DNA of 57,384 bases, from the NCBI GenBank assembly GCA_017384945.1, contig JAFNSO010000076.1, positions 1-57,384 of the forward strand, in the 5' to 3' direction. The position numbers and the translations under genes are program-made. Positions within the stretch are counted from its first letter, which is position 1. The number at the start of each line of letters is the position of its first letter. Positions 49,089 through 57,384 of this stretch are shown piece after piece. Below the pieces are notes generated by a model, which was not told the DNA's origin, searched no databases, and was given only the letters and a program-made list of their open reading frames with translations. The DNA comes from Ruminococcus sp. (GTDB lineage Bacteria > Bacillota > Clostridia > Oscillospirales > Acutalibacteraceae).

Positions 49089-50546
49089 TTACATAGAGCC
49101 TTCTCTTTTAAGTACGGCAAAAACCGTCTTTAACATAATCTTGCAATCCAAAAGCATACTCCACTCGCGAATATACTTTGTGTCAAGCTTGACGACCTGT
49201 TCAAAGTCAACGATCTTGCTTCTTCCGCTGACCTGCCACATACCCGTGATCCCGGGCTTAATGGCGAGTCTCGCGCGGTGGTGAAGCTCGTATTTTTCCC
49301 ACTCGTCAACTGTCGGGGGGCGCGTTCCGACGAGGCTCATATCCCCCTTGAGGACGTTGAAAAACTGCGGGAACTCATCTATCGAAAGAGCTCTGAGCCA
49401 CCCGCCGAGTCCCTTTTTGACCTTTCCGTCGGGCAGCTTTTTGCTTCCGATGATCCTCGGGTCAAAATCCAGCTTGAACATCATACCGTCGCTGACCCTG
49501 TTTTCATCCATGAGCTCTTGCTTTCTCTCTTCCGCGTCCACATACATTGTGCGGAATTTATACATCTGAAATCTTTTTCCGTTTTTTCCGAGTCTCTCCT
49601 GCTTGAAGAAAATCGGACCGGGAGATTTAATATAAATCATGGGACCGACAATAATCGTCAGCAACAAGGCGACGACGCTTCCCGCCAGACCCGCGATAAT
49701 ATCAAACAGTCTCTTCGCGAAAAGCTGCAGCGGAGTCGCGTAGTTTATTGTTGTCGTGAGCACCGTGTATCCGCCGAGACGCTCCATAAGCTGGTGCTTC
49801 TCCTCCATTTTCTCGCGGTTGGCGAGGCGGACGTGAATGGCGAGTCCCATAGTTTCAAACTGATAAACAAGCTTGTGCGGGAAAAGCTCTTCGGCGTGCA
49901 CATTGACGAAAACCTCGTCGACCCATCTGCGGCAGACATATTCGGCGGCATTATCCTGATTGGCGACAACGGGAATCGAGTGTATCGTTTCCCCTGTCAT
50001 ATCCTTGTCCACAATGACGATCCCCTTTACGGAATACTCTCCCATAACGGTCGCGTCGAGAGTCGTAAGCACGCTTTCGGCAATATCGCTTGTCGTAACA
50101 ACAAGAAGAGAATTTCCCTCCTTGTTTTTAAGGCTGTAAATCACAAGCTTTTTGTAGAAGATCCTAGCGAGATAGGACGCCGCGAAAAAGATCCCTATAC
50201 TCAGATACAGTATATCCTTGATTCGCCCGGACAGGCTGCCCTCAAACGAGAACAAATACAGAACCGAAAACAAAAACACCATCAAGGTCAGCTTAACAAC
50301 ACTCACAAGCTCCTTGTAGTAGCCGCGTTTGAGGACATTCTTGTATGTATGAAGCATAAGTGCCGACACAAGGCAAATCACATTGACCACAACAACAAAT
50401 CTTGTAGTCTCTTCGGGAACAAAAAGGTTTATCGCGGAGTTCTTATTCAACGCAAAGGCAATATACATTGATATATTCAGAAGCAGAATATCCAGCAATA
50501 AAAAATCTATATGTTTAAGCCAGCCCTGCAATCCTTTTCGGTACAA
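49089..50546 (-). CDS. Initiating sugar transferase (polyprenyl glycosylphosphotransferase)
   Basis: 485 residues. Four N-terminal membrane segments, a CoA-binding-like Rossmann region (SLLVVTTSDIAESVLTTLDA), a fifth membrane segment at about 280-305, and the catalytic Bac_transf domain: PGPIFFKQERLGKNGKRFQM, YKFRTMYVDAEERKQELMDE, LRALSIDEFPQFFNVLKGDM, SLVGTRPPTVDEWEKYELHH and KPGITGMWQVSGRSKI. It transfers a sugar-1-phosphate to undecaprenyl phosphate to start each repeat unit. It is followed in the operon by the other synthesis genes and preceded by the CpsC/CpsD control genes. Confidence 0.95.
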   Translation of the reverse strand: MYRKGLQGWLKHIDFLLLDILLLNISMYIAFALNKNSAINLFVPEETTRFVVVVNVICLVSALMLHTYKNVLKRGYYKELVSVVKLTLMVFLFSVLYLFSFEGSLSGRIKDILYLSIGIFFAASYLARIFYKKLVIYSLKNKEGNSLLVVTTSDIAESVLTTLDATVMGEYSVKGIVIVDKDMTGETIHSIPVVANQDNAAEYVCRRWVDEVFVNVHAEELFPHKLVYQFETMGLAIHVRLANREKMEEKHQLMERLGGYTVLTTTINYATPLQLFAKRLFDIIAGLAGSVVALLLTIIVGPMIYIKSPGPIFFKQERLGKNGKRFQMYKFRTMYVDAEERKQELMDENRVSDGMMFKLDFDPRIIGSKKLPDGKVKKGLGGWLRALSIDEFPQFFNVLKGDMSLVGTRPPTVDEWEKYELHHRARLAIKPGITGMWQVSGRSKIVDFEQVVKLDTKYIREWSMLLDCKIMLKTVFAVLKREGSM

Positions 50547-50582
50547 ATAATCACCTCTGTTTTCAGGTTTTTCAAGCTGAGT

Positions 50583-51317
50583 TTAATAAACGCCCGACTC
50601 GTAGCCGTAGCTTGAATATCCGCCTCTGCGGCGTTTGCGGTACAGATAGTAGCCGCCCTTGGATGTTTCGAGAGTCGGAACCTCGTTGATTATCAATCCG
50701 ACAATCTTGCCGCTGTTTCTTCTGATTGTTTCAACGGCTCTGGTTAACTCGGGGTAGGTTGTGCTGTTGTGTCTGACAACAACGACGATACCGTCGGAGA
50801 GTCCGATAAGCGGAACCATATCCACAACCATATTTATCGGGGGTGTATCAAAAATAATATAGTCATAAACCATCTCAAGACGTCTGACCATATCCGTCAT
50901 ATTCTCGCTCGAGAGGAGCTCCGAGGGGTTGGGCGGAATCGCGCCGAAGGTTATGAAGTCGAGGTTCTCGGTCTCGGAGTGGGAGATGATTTCCTTAAGC
51001 TCGCACTCGTCGTTAAGGAAGTTCGCGAGTCCCTGCTCGGAGCTTATGTTCATTGTTGAGTGAACGGTAGGACGGCGAAGGTCGCAGTCGATTACGAGCA
51101 CCTTTGTGTCAACCTGCTGAGAAAGCGCAATAGCGACGTTGATTGTCGTGGTTGTTTTACCCTCGCTCTTAAACGGGCTTGTTACGATGATTTTCTTGCA
51201 GCCCTTTTTAATAATCGAGTATACAAGATTGGTTCTCGCCTTTTTATAAGACTCGGTAACCTGAAACATCAGGGTATCGTTATTTTTGTTGCTTGTTTTC
51301 TTTTTATTCCTTGCCAT
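50583..51317 (-). CDS. CpsD/CapB-type bacterial tyrosine kinase
   Basis: 244 residues. Walker A SPFKSEGKTT (47-56), Walker A' VLVIDCDLRRP (74-84) and Walker B YDYIIFDTPP define a BY-kinase. The C-terminus is a Tyr-rich cluster (GGYYLYRKRRRGGYSSYGYE), the autophosphorylation tail. It pairs with the membrane activator encoded just upstream, whose stop overlaps this start (TAATG), to control chain length and export of the polysaccharide. Confidence 0.95.
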   Translation of the reverse strand: MARNKKKTSNKNNDTLMFQVTESYKKARTNLVYSIIKKGCKKIIVTSPFKSEGKTTTTINVAIALSQQVDTKVLVIDCDLRRPTVHSTMNISSEQGLANFLNDECELKEIISHSETENLDFITFGAIPPNPSELLSSENMTDMVRRLEMVYDYIIFDTPPINMVVDMVPLIGLSDGIVVVVRHNSTTYPELTRAVETIRRNSGKIVGLIINEVPTLETSKGGYYLYRKRRRGGYSSYGYESGVY

Positions 51318-52090
51318 TACTCTGCCTCGCTTTCAACATTATTTGCGGGATTATTGGCGGGTGTTCCCGTAATATTGAGAAGTATTCTGTCTCCGCCGAA
51401 ATCGGGAATAGCTGAAAGAATCGGGATTCCCAGAAGGTCTGTTTCCTCGGAATTGAACTTAACCTTGTTGTCAAGAGCCTCTCTTATGAATACAATTATA
51501 AGCGCCAGCAGAAATCCCGTTACGGCTGCTACGAGCGTATTCCTTGTAACGTTGGGGGACGAGGGCTTTGTCGCGATAGTCGCGTTATCGACTATCTTGA
51601 GCTCTGTATCGTCGTCAAGACCCGACATAATTCCCGGCGCTACATCGGCGAGGCTGTCGGCGATAATCTTCGCCTCCGTCGGGGACGAGGCCTTGATAGT
51701 TGCGGAGAAAACTTCGGTATCCGTATCGTCCGACCTTGAGAAGTTGATCATCTTCTCAAGCTGACCCGAGGTATACTTGTTGTCGAGATTATCGGAAAGC
51801 TTGTCTCTGAATTTGTTTGTGTCAAGCATCTCAATGTAAGTGTTGACCTTGTTGGCGGCGAAGTTGAACGCGCTGAGCGCCTGATAACCGCCTTCCATAT
51901 TATTTGTCTTTACATAAAGCTTGACCGTGGAGGAATATGTTTTCGGGATTACCAGACTTGAGAACGCAAAGGCAATAGAACCGAAAACGATCGCGCACGC
52001 AATCATAAGCCAAAGACCTTTTTTAAAGGTTTTGAAAATGTCCTTAAGCGAAATTTCATAAACCTCATTTTTACCATACTTTTTGTCCAT
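51317..52090 (-). CDS. CpsC/Wzz-type chain-length determinant and kinase activator
   Basis: About 257 residues from ATG 52090 with AGAGG 8 nt upstream (an earlier GTG at 52099 overlaps that site). Two membrane segments at about 28-52 (LWLMIACAIVFGSIAFAFSS) and 172-192 (VAAVTGFLLALIIVFIREAL) flank an outer domain with VIPKTYSSTVKLYVK, a standard Wzz feature. The cytoplasmic tail with LGIPILSAIPDFGG should activate the CpsD kinase. It is the first gene of the leftward capsule operon, whose promoter must lie in 52100-52346. Confidence 0.93.
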   Translation of the reverse strand: MDKKYGKNEVYEISLKDIFKTFKKGLWLMIACAIVFGSIAFAFSSLVIPKTYSSTVKLYVKTNNMEGGYQALSAFNFAANKVNTYIEMLDTNKFRDKLSDNLDNKYTSGQLEKMINFSRSDDTDTEVFSATIKASSPTEAKIIADSLADVAPGIMSGLDDDTELKIVDNATIATKPSSPNVTRNTLVAAVTGFLLALIIVFIREALDNKVKFNSEETDLLGIPILSAIPDFGGDRILLNITGTPANNPANNVESEAE

Positions 52091-52346
52091 TAACGGCACC
52101 TCTTCTTTTTGCAGAAATATTCAAGTGTAATCTTACATCAAACACGATTAAATTGCAACTAAAAAAGAACTTTACCGCTTTTTTTCTACTATTTATCCTA
52201 ATTTGAGGATGATTTGGAAAAATTTATTAAGCAACTTTTTGCGATTTTTGACTTTACTTTTACTGTCAAATGTGATAAAATTCTATCTTGTAAATATAGC
52301 AATATCACTAGTTTTTATTTTTTTATATCGAAAGGACGTTTTATTA

Positions 52347-52895
52347 ATGAAAAAGATAGTCGCTATTATTGCCGCTGTGGCGATAGTCGCCTTTTCAACG
52401 GTGACAGCCTTCGCGGCGGGTCTGAACGCTTCGGAGCAGAGCGTGCTCTCAAATATGCGTTCACCTGCAAATATGAAGGGCAACAGCGTATATGTCCCCG
52501 CTTCTTATATTAATCAGGCGGAATCCTACTTTAATACAATTGATATGACCGCGGATCAGGCCGGCAGAATCAACGGACTCATTTCTCAGGGCCGCTCGTT
52601 CCTCGAGGGAACAGGCAAAGCCTCGGTAAGCGAGCTCACCTCAGCCGAAAAGCAGACTCTGCTCGGCTACGCGAGCGCGGCGGCGGGAGTTCTCAAAATG
52701 TCAGCCGCGGCGGGCTCGGATAAGTCAAAGGTAAAAATCATCTCAAAAAGCGGCTCTGTCGTCGTGGATGATTCGGGCAACGTTATCAAGGCTACGGGTA
52801 CAGAGTCCCAGCTTCTTTCAATTGTATTAATTTCCGTCCTCGGAGGACTGTTCGTTTTAAGCTCATACGGATTAATAAAAGGAAAAAGAATGTAA
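52347..52895 (+). CDS. Small cell-surface protein, candidate sortase substrate
   Basis: 182 residues from ATG 52347 behind AAAGGACG. Signal peptide about 1-22 (MKKIVAIIAAVAIVAFSTVT, then AFA). A helical ectodomain of about 120 residues follows. Then KATG (148-151), a hydrophobic segment LLSIVLISVLGGLFVLSSYG and the basic end KGKRM. This is the layout of a cell-wall sorting signal, but IKATG replaces the usual LPxTG. A sortase gene follows 3 bp after its stop. It would be the cognate substrate if the motif is recognised. Ectodomain function unknown. Confidence 0.7.
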   Translation: MKKIVAIIAAVAIVAFSTVTAFAAGLNASEQSVLSNMRSPANMKGNSVYVPASYINQAESYFNTIDMTADQAGRINGLISQGRSFLEGTGKASVSELTSAEKQTLLGYASAAAGVLKMSAAAGSDKSKVKIISKSGSVVVDDSGNVIKATGTESQLLSIVLISVLGGLFVLSSYGLIKGKRM

Positions 52896-52898
52896 GCC

Positions 52899-53582
52899 AT
52901 GAAAAAGGGTAAGAGTAAGAAGAATAGGAAGAGTAAGAAAAACTTAAAAAGATTTGCGATTTTTCCCGTTATAATCTGTCTTTGTATGCTTTTGTTTCTC
53001 GGCGCCGTACTCGCGCCGACGGCGGGCAGCCTGATTTCAATCGGCAGTATGTTTATGTCCGACAAGCAGGTCGACTACTCAAAGTCGTATGACAATATTT
53101 TCATCCCGACCGACAACGAGAGCGATACGATAGACGCGTCGGAGGTCGAGTTCCCCGGAATCAACAAGCAGTTCGGCGAGCTCAGAATCAAAAACCGCGC
53201 CGTTGACGCTAAGCTTTTCTTCGGTGACAGCAGTATCCCCCTGAGAAACGGAGTCGGAGTTTACGCGGGAAGCTTTATCCCCGGCTACGGCAGGACGATT
53301 CTCGTTGCGGGTCACAACAACACCTTCTTCAACGGTCTCAAGAATGTCAAAAAGGGCGATACGGTAGAAATCAACACAAGCTACGGCAACTACTCCTACA
53401 AGGTAACGGGCACAAAGCTCACCACCGACACGGACAAAAAAGCCTACGACTTGACCGCGGAAAAGGAAAATCTGGTTATGTACACCTGCTATCCCTTTGA
53501 CACCCTCGGACTTACAAACAAGCGCTTCTTCGTTTACGCGGATAAGGTTTCGGGTCCCGAAATCACGGGTCTGTATGAATAG
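52899..53582 (+). CDS. Sortase, class B/D-like
   Basis: 227 residues. A Lys/Arg-rich start and a membrane anchor (18-42) precede the sortase barrel: His139 in ILVAGHNN, Cys197 in MYTCYPF and Arg209 in NKRFFVYA form the catalytic triad. TCYPFDTLG is typical of sortases acting on Firmicute surface proteins; class D seems closest but is not certain. It lies between its likely substrate and a membrane protein. It ends in TAG, 9 bp before the in-frame ATG of the next gene, so readthrough would create a fusion. Confidence 0.9.
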   Translation: MKKGKSKKNRKSKKNLKRFAIFPVIICLCMLLFLGAVLAPTAGSLISIGSMFMSDKQVDYSKSYDNIFIPTDNESDTIDASEVEFPGINKQFGELRIKNRAVDAKLFFGDSSIPLRNGVGVYAGSFIPGYGRTILVAGHNNTFFNGLKNVKKGDTVEINTSYGNYSYKVTGTKLTTDTDKKAYDLTAEKENLVMYTCYPFDTLGLTNKRFFVYADKVSGPEITGLYE

Positions 53583-53594
53583 GAGACGGCTGAT

Positions 53595-54434
53595 ATGAAA
53601 AAATTTTTAAAGAAATTCTCCGTCAAGAAGGCTCTCTACGCGATTCTCACCTTTGTTCTGAGTCTGTGTATAGTCGGAGTCACGACCTGCGGACTTCTCC
53701 GCTTTTCGGTTTTTGACAAGGGCTTTCTGACCGACGCTCTGAATAATTCAAACTACTACAGGGATTTGTGTGACGAAATCACCGACGACCTCAAGGACAT
53801 CGGCGACGCGAGCGGACTTGACAAGAGCTTTTTCGAGGGCTTCGTTAACGAGGTGTTCGTAAGGCAGGACGTTCAGGACTACATCAACAAATTCTACAGC
53901 GGCGATAAGCTCAAGGTCGACAACCGTCATTTTGACGAAAGCCTCAGAACCGCTCTCGACGCATATATCCAGAACAACAGGATTTCCGATTATGACACGT
54001 CGGGAATAAACTACTTCGTAAAAGAAGCCACAAAGATTTATGTCAGCAACATCGAGCTCAAGTATTTTGACGCCTTGCAGGCGCTTGTGCAAAAGTACTC
54101 CTCGGTGACTCTTATAATTATAATAATCTGTTTGGGGATCGCGGTTGCCGATTGTCTCGTTATCATCCTGACGAACGAGTGGAAGCACAAGGCGGTGCGC
54201 TATATCGCCTACGCGACGGGCTCGGCCGCGCTTTTCAACCTGATCATACCCGGAGCGGTTCTGCTCAGCGGACTGCTCAAAAAAATCACGATAATTTCCC
54301 GTTCGCTTAACGATATGTATATGGCGTGTCTTAACACGATTTTTGTCGATATGCTCATTATTTCGGGCGTGCTCTTCGTTTTCTACGCCGCTCTTATACT
54401 GGTTCACGGTAAGATCCGCACAAAGTCAGTGTAA
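53595..54434 (+). CDS. Membrane protein of the sortase cassette, unknown function
   Basis: 279 residues. One membrane segment near the N-terminus (about 11-33), an extracellular helical domain of about 140 residues (LTDALNNSNYYRDLCDEITD, QDYINKFYSGDKLKVDNRHF, RTALDAYIQNN), and three membrane segments at about 170-270. The arrangement is reminiscent of small Clostridial membrane proteins found with sortases, but I do not recognise a named family. The gene is 12 bp after the sortase TAG and in the same frame. It may position the sortase or its substrate. Function unknown. Confidence 0.7.
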   Translation: MKKFLKKFSVKKALYAILTFVLSLCIVGVTTCGLLRFSVFDKGFLTDALNNSNYYRDLCDEITDDLKDIGDASGLDKSFFEGFVNEVFVRQDVQDYINKFYSGDKLKVDNRHFDESLRTALDAYIQNNRISDYDTSGINYFVKEATKIYVSNIELKYFDALQALVQKYSSVTLIIIIICLGIAVADCLVIILTNEWKHKAVRYIAYATGSAALFNLIIPGAVLLSGLLKKITIISRSLNDMYMACLNTIFVDMLIISGVLFVFYAALILVHGKIRTKSV

Positions 54435-54492
54435 ATTTACATCCGTTATTTGGTACATTTAGATGATTTTTTCGGCAATGGTCTACAAATGA

Positions 54493-54521
54493 TTGCAAAA
54501 AAATTATCTTTATGATATTAT
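54493..54521 (+). promoter_or_regulatory. Putative promoter of the first FN3 surface protein
   Basis: TTGCAA (54493-54498), 17 bp, TATTAT (54516-54521), 53 bp before the ATG. Confidence 0.55.
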
Positions 54522-54574
54522 ATAGACTGTTTTCCAGTAAAACAGCTAAATTTTAAAAAAGGAGGACGATTCCA

Positions 54575-55771
54575 ATGAGAACATCCAAGATCATCAGCGG
54601 AGCTCTCGCGGCTTTGATGGTTGCTTCAACTCTTGTTGTAGGCGGCGTATCTGCTTCTGCGGCTTCTCTTAAGAGACCCACGAACCTTACGCAGGCAAAC
54701 ACTCAGCACTGCATCAGAATCACTTGGAAAAAGGTTAAGGGCGCGAAGAAGTACAAGGTCTATCGCGGCAAAAAGGTTATCCACACCGTAACCGACACCA
54801 AGTGCTATGACAAGAAGGCTAAGGCAGGCAAGACATACAAGTACTGTGTTCAGGCAGTAAAGGGTAAGACAAAGAGCAAGAAGTCAAAGACTATCACTGC
54901 TACAAGACTTACTCAGCCCAAGGGCGCTTCAGTAAAGGCTACTTTTAACTCACTTAAGTTTACATGGAAGTCAATCAAGGGCGCCACAAAGTATGAGATT
55001 TTCCGCAAGACTCAGAACGACACCAAGTACACGAAGATCACCACAGTTAAGTCCACAACCTTCAACGACACTACTGTAAAGTCGGATGAGACCTACTATT
55101 ACAGAGCAAGAGGTGTAAAGGGTGATTCTGTTTCAAAGGGTTCAGACGAAGTAAGCGAGAGATTCGTATACGGTATCGGTCCCTTCAAAATGGTAATCCC
55201 CAAGGGCTCCAACGAAGGTACTCTTACTTGGGACGCTGTTCCCGAGGCTACAGGCTATGAGGTATACGACTGGAACGACAAGCTCGTTGACACAATTAAG
55301 ACAACAAGCTACAAGTTCACCTTCGACCAGAAGAACATCTCAATGCTTTCAGTTGCTCTCGTTCCCGTAAAGGGCACAGAGAAGGCTCCCAAGACAAAAA
55401 TCAGTTTCCCCTATGTTCCCAAGGGCAGCTACTTCACAGACAAGGACGGCAACGTTCACGCTAAGGTAGAGCTCAAGGTAGGCGAGACTTACAAGGACGG
55501 CGCAACAGCCGCTATGTTCGTCAATGAAGCTTACAAGAACGCGACTTACAACGTAGAGCAGCCTGACAACAAGGATGTTGTAGAGCTTGCTTCAAACCTC
55601 GAGATCAAGGCTCTCAAGGCAGGCACAGCTCAGCTCAAGGTTACATTCGACAATACAACAGCTTCACTTCTTAACACATACCTCCGTCTTGTAGACGCGA
55701 ACGACAACTATGTGTATCAGAATGAGCTCAAGACAGGCGTTGCTTTTGTTGACGTTACTGTAGTTGAATAA
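54575..55771 (+). CDS. Secreted fibronectin-III-repeat surface protein 1
   Basis: 398 residues. Signal peptide about 1-29 (MRTSKIISGALAALMVASTL to ASAAS). Three FN3-like modules follow at about 33-112, 115-196 and 200-285: RITWKKVKGAKKYKVYRGKK, FTWKSIKGATKYEIFRKTQN, LTWDAVPEATGYEVYDWNDK. A C-terminal domain of about 110 residues begins GSYFTDKDGNVHAKVELKVG. The first modules are very Lys-rich. ATG 54575 follows AAAAAAGGAGGACGATTCC. It has its own promoter and terminator. It is probably an abundant adhesive or structural surface protein; no anchor motif is seen, so retention may be by charge. Confidence 0.82.
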   Translation: MRTSKIISGALAALMVASTLVVGGVSASAASLKRPTNLTQANTQHCIRITWKKVKGAKKYKVYRGKKVIHTVTDTKCYDKKAKAGKTYKYCVQAVKGKTKSKKSKTITATRLTQPKGASVKATFNSLKFTWKSIKGATKYEIFRKTQNDTKYTKITTVKSTTFNDTTVKSDETYYYRARGVKGDSVSKGSDEVSERFVYGIGPFKMVIPKGSNEGTLTWDAVPEATGYEVYDWNDKLVDTIKTTSYKFTFDQKNISMLSVALVPVKGTEKAPKTKISFPYVPKGSYFTDKDGNVHAKVELKVGETYKDGATAAMFVNEAYKNATYNVEQPDNKDVVELASNLEIKALKAGTAQLKVTFDNTTASLLNTYLRLVDANDNYVYQNELKTGVAFVDVTVVE

Positions 55772-55790
55772 TTATTGACTGAAATTTTTA

Positions 55791-55819
55791 AAAGGGATTG
55801 CTTCGGCAGTCCCTTTTTT
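55791..55819 (+). terminator. Intrinsic terminator after FN3 protein 1
   Basis: AAGGGATTGC and GCAGTCCCTT form a 10-bp stem (one G-U pair) with loop TTCG, followed by TTTTT. The same stem is used after the paralogue. Confidence 0.92.
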
Positions 55820-55887
55820 CTGTCCCGCGGTGTAATTTTCGCTATATTGTCTCAAAGAAAAGTTATAATAGTTGTCTATTTTAACGA

Positions 55888-55916
55888 TTGTGCTCTTTTT
55901 TCTTTTATGATAAAAT
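55888..55916 (+). promoter_or_regulatory. Putative promoter of the second FN3 surface protein
   Basis: TTGTGC (55888-55893), 17 bp, TAAAAT (55911-55916). A TATAAT-like hexamer at 55864 without a good -35 is an alternative. Confidence 0.5.
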
Positions 55917-55950
55917 GACACTGAATGGTTTTAAAAGGAGGAAGTTCCAA

Positions 55951-57162
55951 ATGAGAACATCAAGAATTATCAGCGGCGCACTCGCGGTTGTAATGGCAGC
56001 GTCTACGCCGGCAATCGGCGGCGTTGCGGCATCTGCGGCTACAGTCAAGAAGCCCACAAAGGTTAAGGCTGTAAACACAAAGAACAGCGTCAAAATCACA
56101 TGGAAAAAGGTCAAGGGCGCGAAAAAGTACAAGGTTTACCGCGGCAAAAAGGTTCTTAAGACCGTCAAGTCAGCCAAGTACTACGATAAGAAGGCTAAGG
56201 CAGGCAAAACCTACAAGTACTCTGTCAAGGCTGTAAAGGGAAAAACCGTAAGCAAGGCGTCCAAGAAGGTCAAGGCTACAAGACTTACTCAGCCTAAGGT
56301 CACCGTAAAGCGCACATTCAGCTCGCTCAAGGTCACATGGGGCAAGGTAAAGGGCGCGACAAAGTACGAGGTATACCGCAAGCTTGACGACGGCAAGTAC
56401 TCAAAGGCCGCTACAGTCAAGACAACATCCTACAACGACACAAAGGTCAAGGACGAGACAAACTATACATACAAGGTGAAGGCTGTAAAGGGCAAGTCAA
56501 AGTCCGTTTACTCCGCGCCTAAGACAGAGTTGTACATTGACGGTATCGACGGTATCAATGTTCTTCTTCCCAAGGGCACAGACACAGCTACACTCAGCTG
56601 GACTGCGGTTCCCGAGGCTACGGCTTACGAGGTTTACGACGAGGAGGGCAAGCTTCTCGACACAATCAAGGCGACAAGCTTCAAGGTAGCGCTCACACAG
56701 AAGAATATCTCCATCCTCAAGTATTCCGTTGTTCCCGTAAAGGGCGCGACTAAGGGCAACAGAACAGACACAGTATTCCCCTACATCCCTGTCGGCAGCT
56801 ACTTCACAGACAAGGACGGCAACGTTCACGCTAAGGTAGAGCTCAAGGTCGGAGACGTATATAAGGACGGCGCTGTCGCCGCGGATCTCTTGACGCAGAC
56901 TTCACCCGACAATTCATCCACCTTCGAGGTCAAGGCTGTTGAGGCTACAGATGTTGCCGAGCTCACCAAGACCTACGAAATCAAGGCTCTCAAGGCGGGC
57001 ACAGCTCAGTTTGAGGTCAAGTACAACGAGAACACAGCAAGTCTTGTCAGAGGCTTCCTCGTATTCAACGAAGAGATGACCTCAATCGAGGACAACGGCT
57101 ACAGATTCGGAAATCAGCTCAAGACCGGCGTAGCTTACGTTGACGTAACAGTAACAGAATAA
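55951..57162 (+). CDS. Secreted fibronectin-III-repeat surface protein 2
   Basis: 403 residues from ATG 55951 behind AAAAGGAGGAAGTTCCAA; the longer frame to 55888 overlaps the promoter. Paralogue of the preceding gene, with the same signal peptide type (MRTSRIISGALAVVMAASTP), three FN3-like modules (ITWKKVKGAKKYKVYRGKKV, VTWGKVKGATKYEVYRKLDD, LSWTAVPEATAYEVYDEEGK) and the same C-terminal domain. A 56-bp block of identical DNA (56794-56849) matches 55424-55479. This copy is richer in Lys/Val in its first modules. A tandem duplication with later gene conversion is likely. Function as for its neighbour. Confidence 0.82.
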   Translation: MRTSRIISGALAVVMAASTPAIGGVAASAATVKKPTKVKAVNTKNSVKITWKKVKGAKKYKVYRGKKVLKTVKSAKYYDKKAKAGKTYKYSVKAVKGKTVSKASKKVKATRLTQPKVTVKRTFSSLKVTWGKVKGATKYEVYRKLDDGKYSKAATVKTTSYNDTKVKDETNYTYKVKAVKGKSKSVYSAPKTELYIDGIDGINVLLPKGTDTATLSWTAVPEATAYEVYDEEGKLLDTIKATSFKVALTQKNISILKYSVVPVKGATKGNRTDTVFPYIPVGSYFTDKDGNVHAKVELKVGDVYKDGAVAADLLTQTSPDNSSTFEVKAVEATDVAELTKTYEIKALKAGTAQFEVKYNENTASLVRGFLVFNEEMTSIEDNGYRFGNQLKTGVAYVDVTVTE

Positions 57163-57174
57163 TCGTTTTATATT

Positions 57175-57206
57175 AAAGGGATTGCCGTCGGCAGTCCCTT
57201 TTTTTA
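57175..57206 (+). terminator. Intrinsic terminator after FN3 protein 2
   Basis: AAAGGGATTGCC and GGCAGTCCCTTT, loop GTC, followed by TTTTT. Near-identical arms to the terminator at 55791. Confidence 0.92.
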
Positions 57207-57284
57207 TTTGATAGACTAACTATTAAAAGTCAATAGGGAAATTAAAAGTTTTCCACAAAACTAAATATTCAAAAACCGACACGA

Positions 57285-57310
57285 CAAAAAGAGCAACCGA
57301 AAAGTTGCTC
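57285..57310 (-). terminator. Intrinsic terminator for a leftward transcript entering from the right edge
   Basis: On the minus strand, GAGCAAC, loop TTTTCG, GTTGCTC, then TTTTTG. The remaining 74 bp to the edge hold no frame I recognise and could be the 3' end of a gene or RNA lying outside the window. Confidence 0.7.
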
Positions 57311-57384
57311 AAAGAACAAGGTTAACAAAGGAATAAGTTATCGGCAATAGTCCTCGCCGGTAGCTTCTAAATGGTAGATAACTC

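Noticed and set aside
49278..50471. 397-codon open frame antisense to the sugar transferase gene
   Set aside because: A shadow of a firmly assigned gene; no start site or domain support.
57311..57384. Structured RNA (tmRNA, RNase P or similar) at the right edge
   Set aside because: Only 74 bp are available and no diagnostic core could be recognised; only the terminator is reported.

Overview
The window looks like a chromosomal segment of a gut-type anaerobic Firmicute, probably Ruminococcus/Oscillospiraceae-like. This is inferred from the family content: SipW/TasA-type secretion, a multi-module secreted amylase, Clostridia-style repetitive surface proteins, a glmS ribozyme, a CpsCD-type capsule locus and strong AGGAGG ribosome sites. 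No rRNA, tRNA, CRISPR array or recombinase was recognised.

Layout. (1) 1-4.8 kb: a broken purL fragment, then a minus-strand SipW signal peptidase / TasA-like operon. Two copies of a small element carrying a four-helix-bundle (23S-IVP/Avd-like) gene sit here, bounded by inverted arrays of 7-nt repeats. (2) 4.9-9.1 kb: a secreted beta-helix-like protein, two 85-bp dyad repeats and an orphan primase/DUF3987 ATPase. (3) 9.3-12.4 kb: a glmS ribozyme followed by nagB, a left-handed-beta-helix acyltransferase gene and glmM. (4) 12.5-16.9 kb: phosphonate genes, namely a three-domain nucleotidyltransferase/cytidylyltransferase/PEP mutase, an alcohol dehydrogenase frame broken by TAG, and phosphonopyruvate decarboxylase. 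(5) 16.9-24.3 kb: secreted amylase, a tiny downstream ORF and two large secreted proteins, one interrupted by TAG. (6) 24.4-30.4 kb: LtrA, ApbE, a NusG-II protein, a HepI-like membrane protein, a tandem YbjN-like protein, a DUF6472-like protein, a LOG-family protein and a cohesin-like membrane protein. (7) 30.5-52.1 kb: an exopolysaccharide/capsule locus with dTDP-rhamnose genes (rmlA, C and D but no rmlB), UDP-galactofuranose, flippase, polymerase, pyruvyl transferase, WbsX, LicD and glycosyltransferases, the initiating sugar transferase and CpsC/CpsD. (8) 52.3-57.2 kb: a divergent sortase cassette and two tandem fibronectin-III surface proteins.

How the parts fit (inference). Regions 3 and 4 could supply UDP-GlcNAc precursors and a CMP-activated phosphonate for the polysaccharide of region 7, where LicD is a candidate transferase. 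The most notable signals are the ribozyme-controlled NagB route to glucosamine-6-phosphate, the heptamer-bounded four-helix-bundle elements, and three otherwise intact frames each interrupted by TAG. TAG is also used as a normal terminal stop here, for example in glmM.
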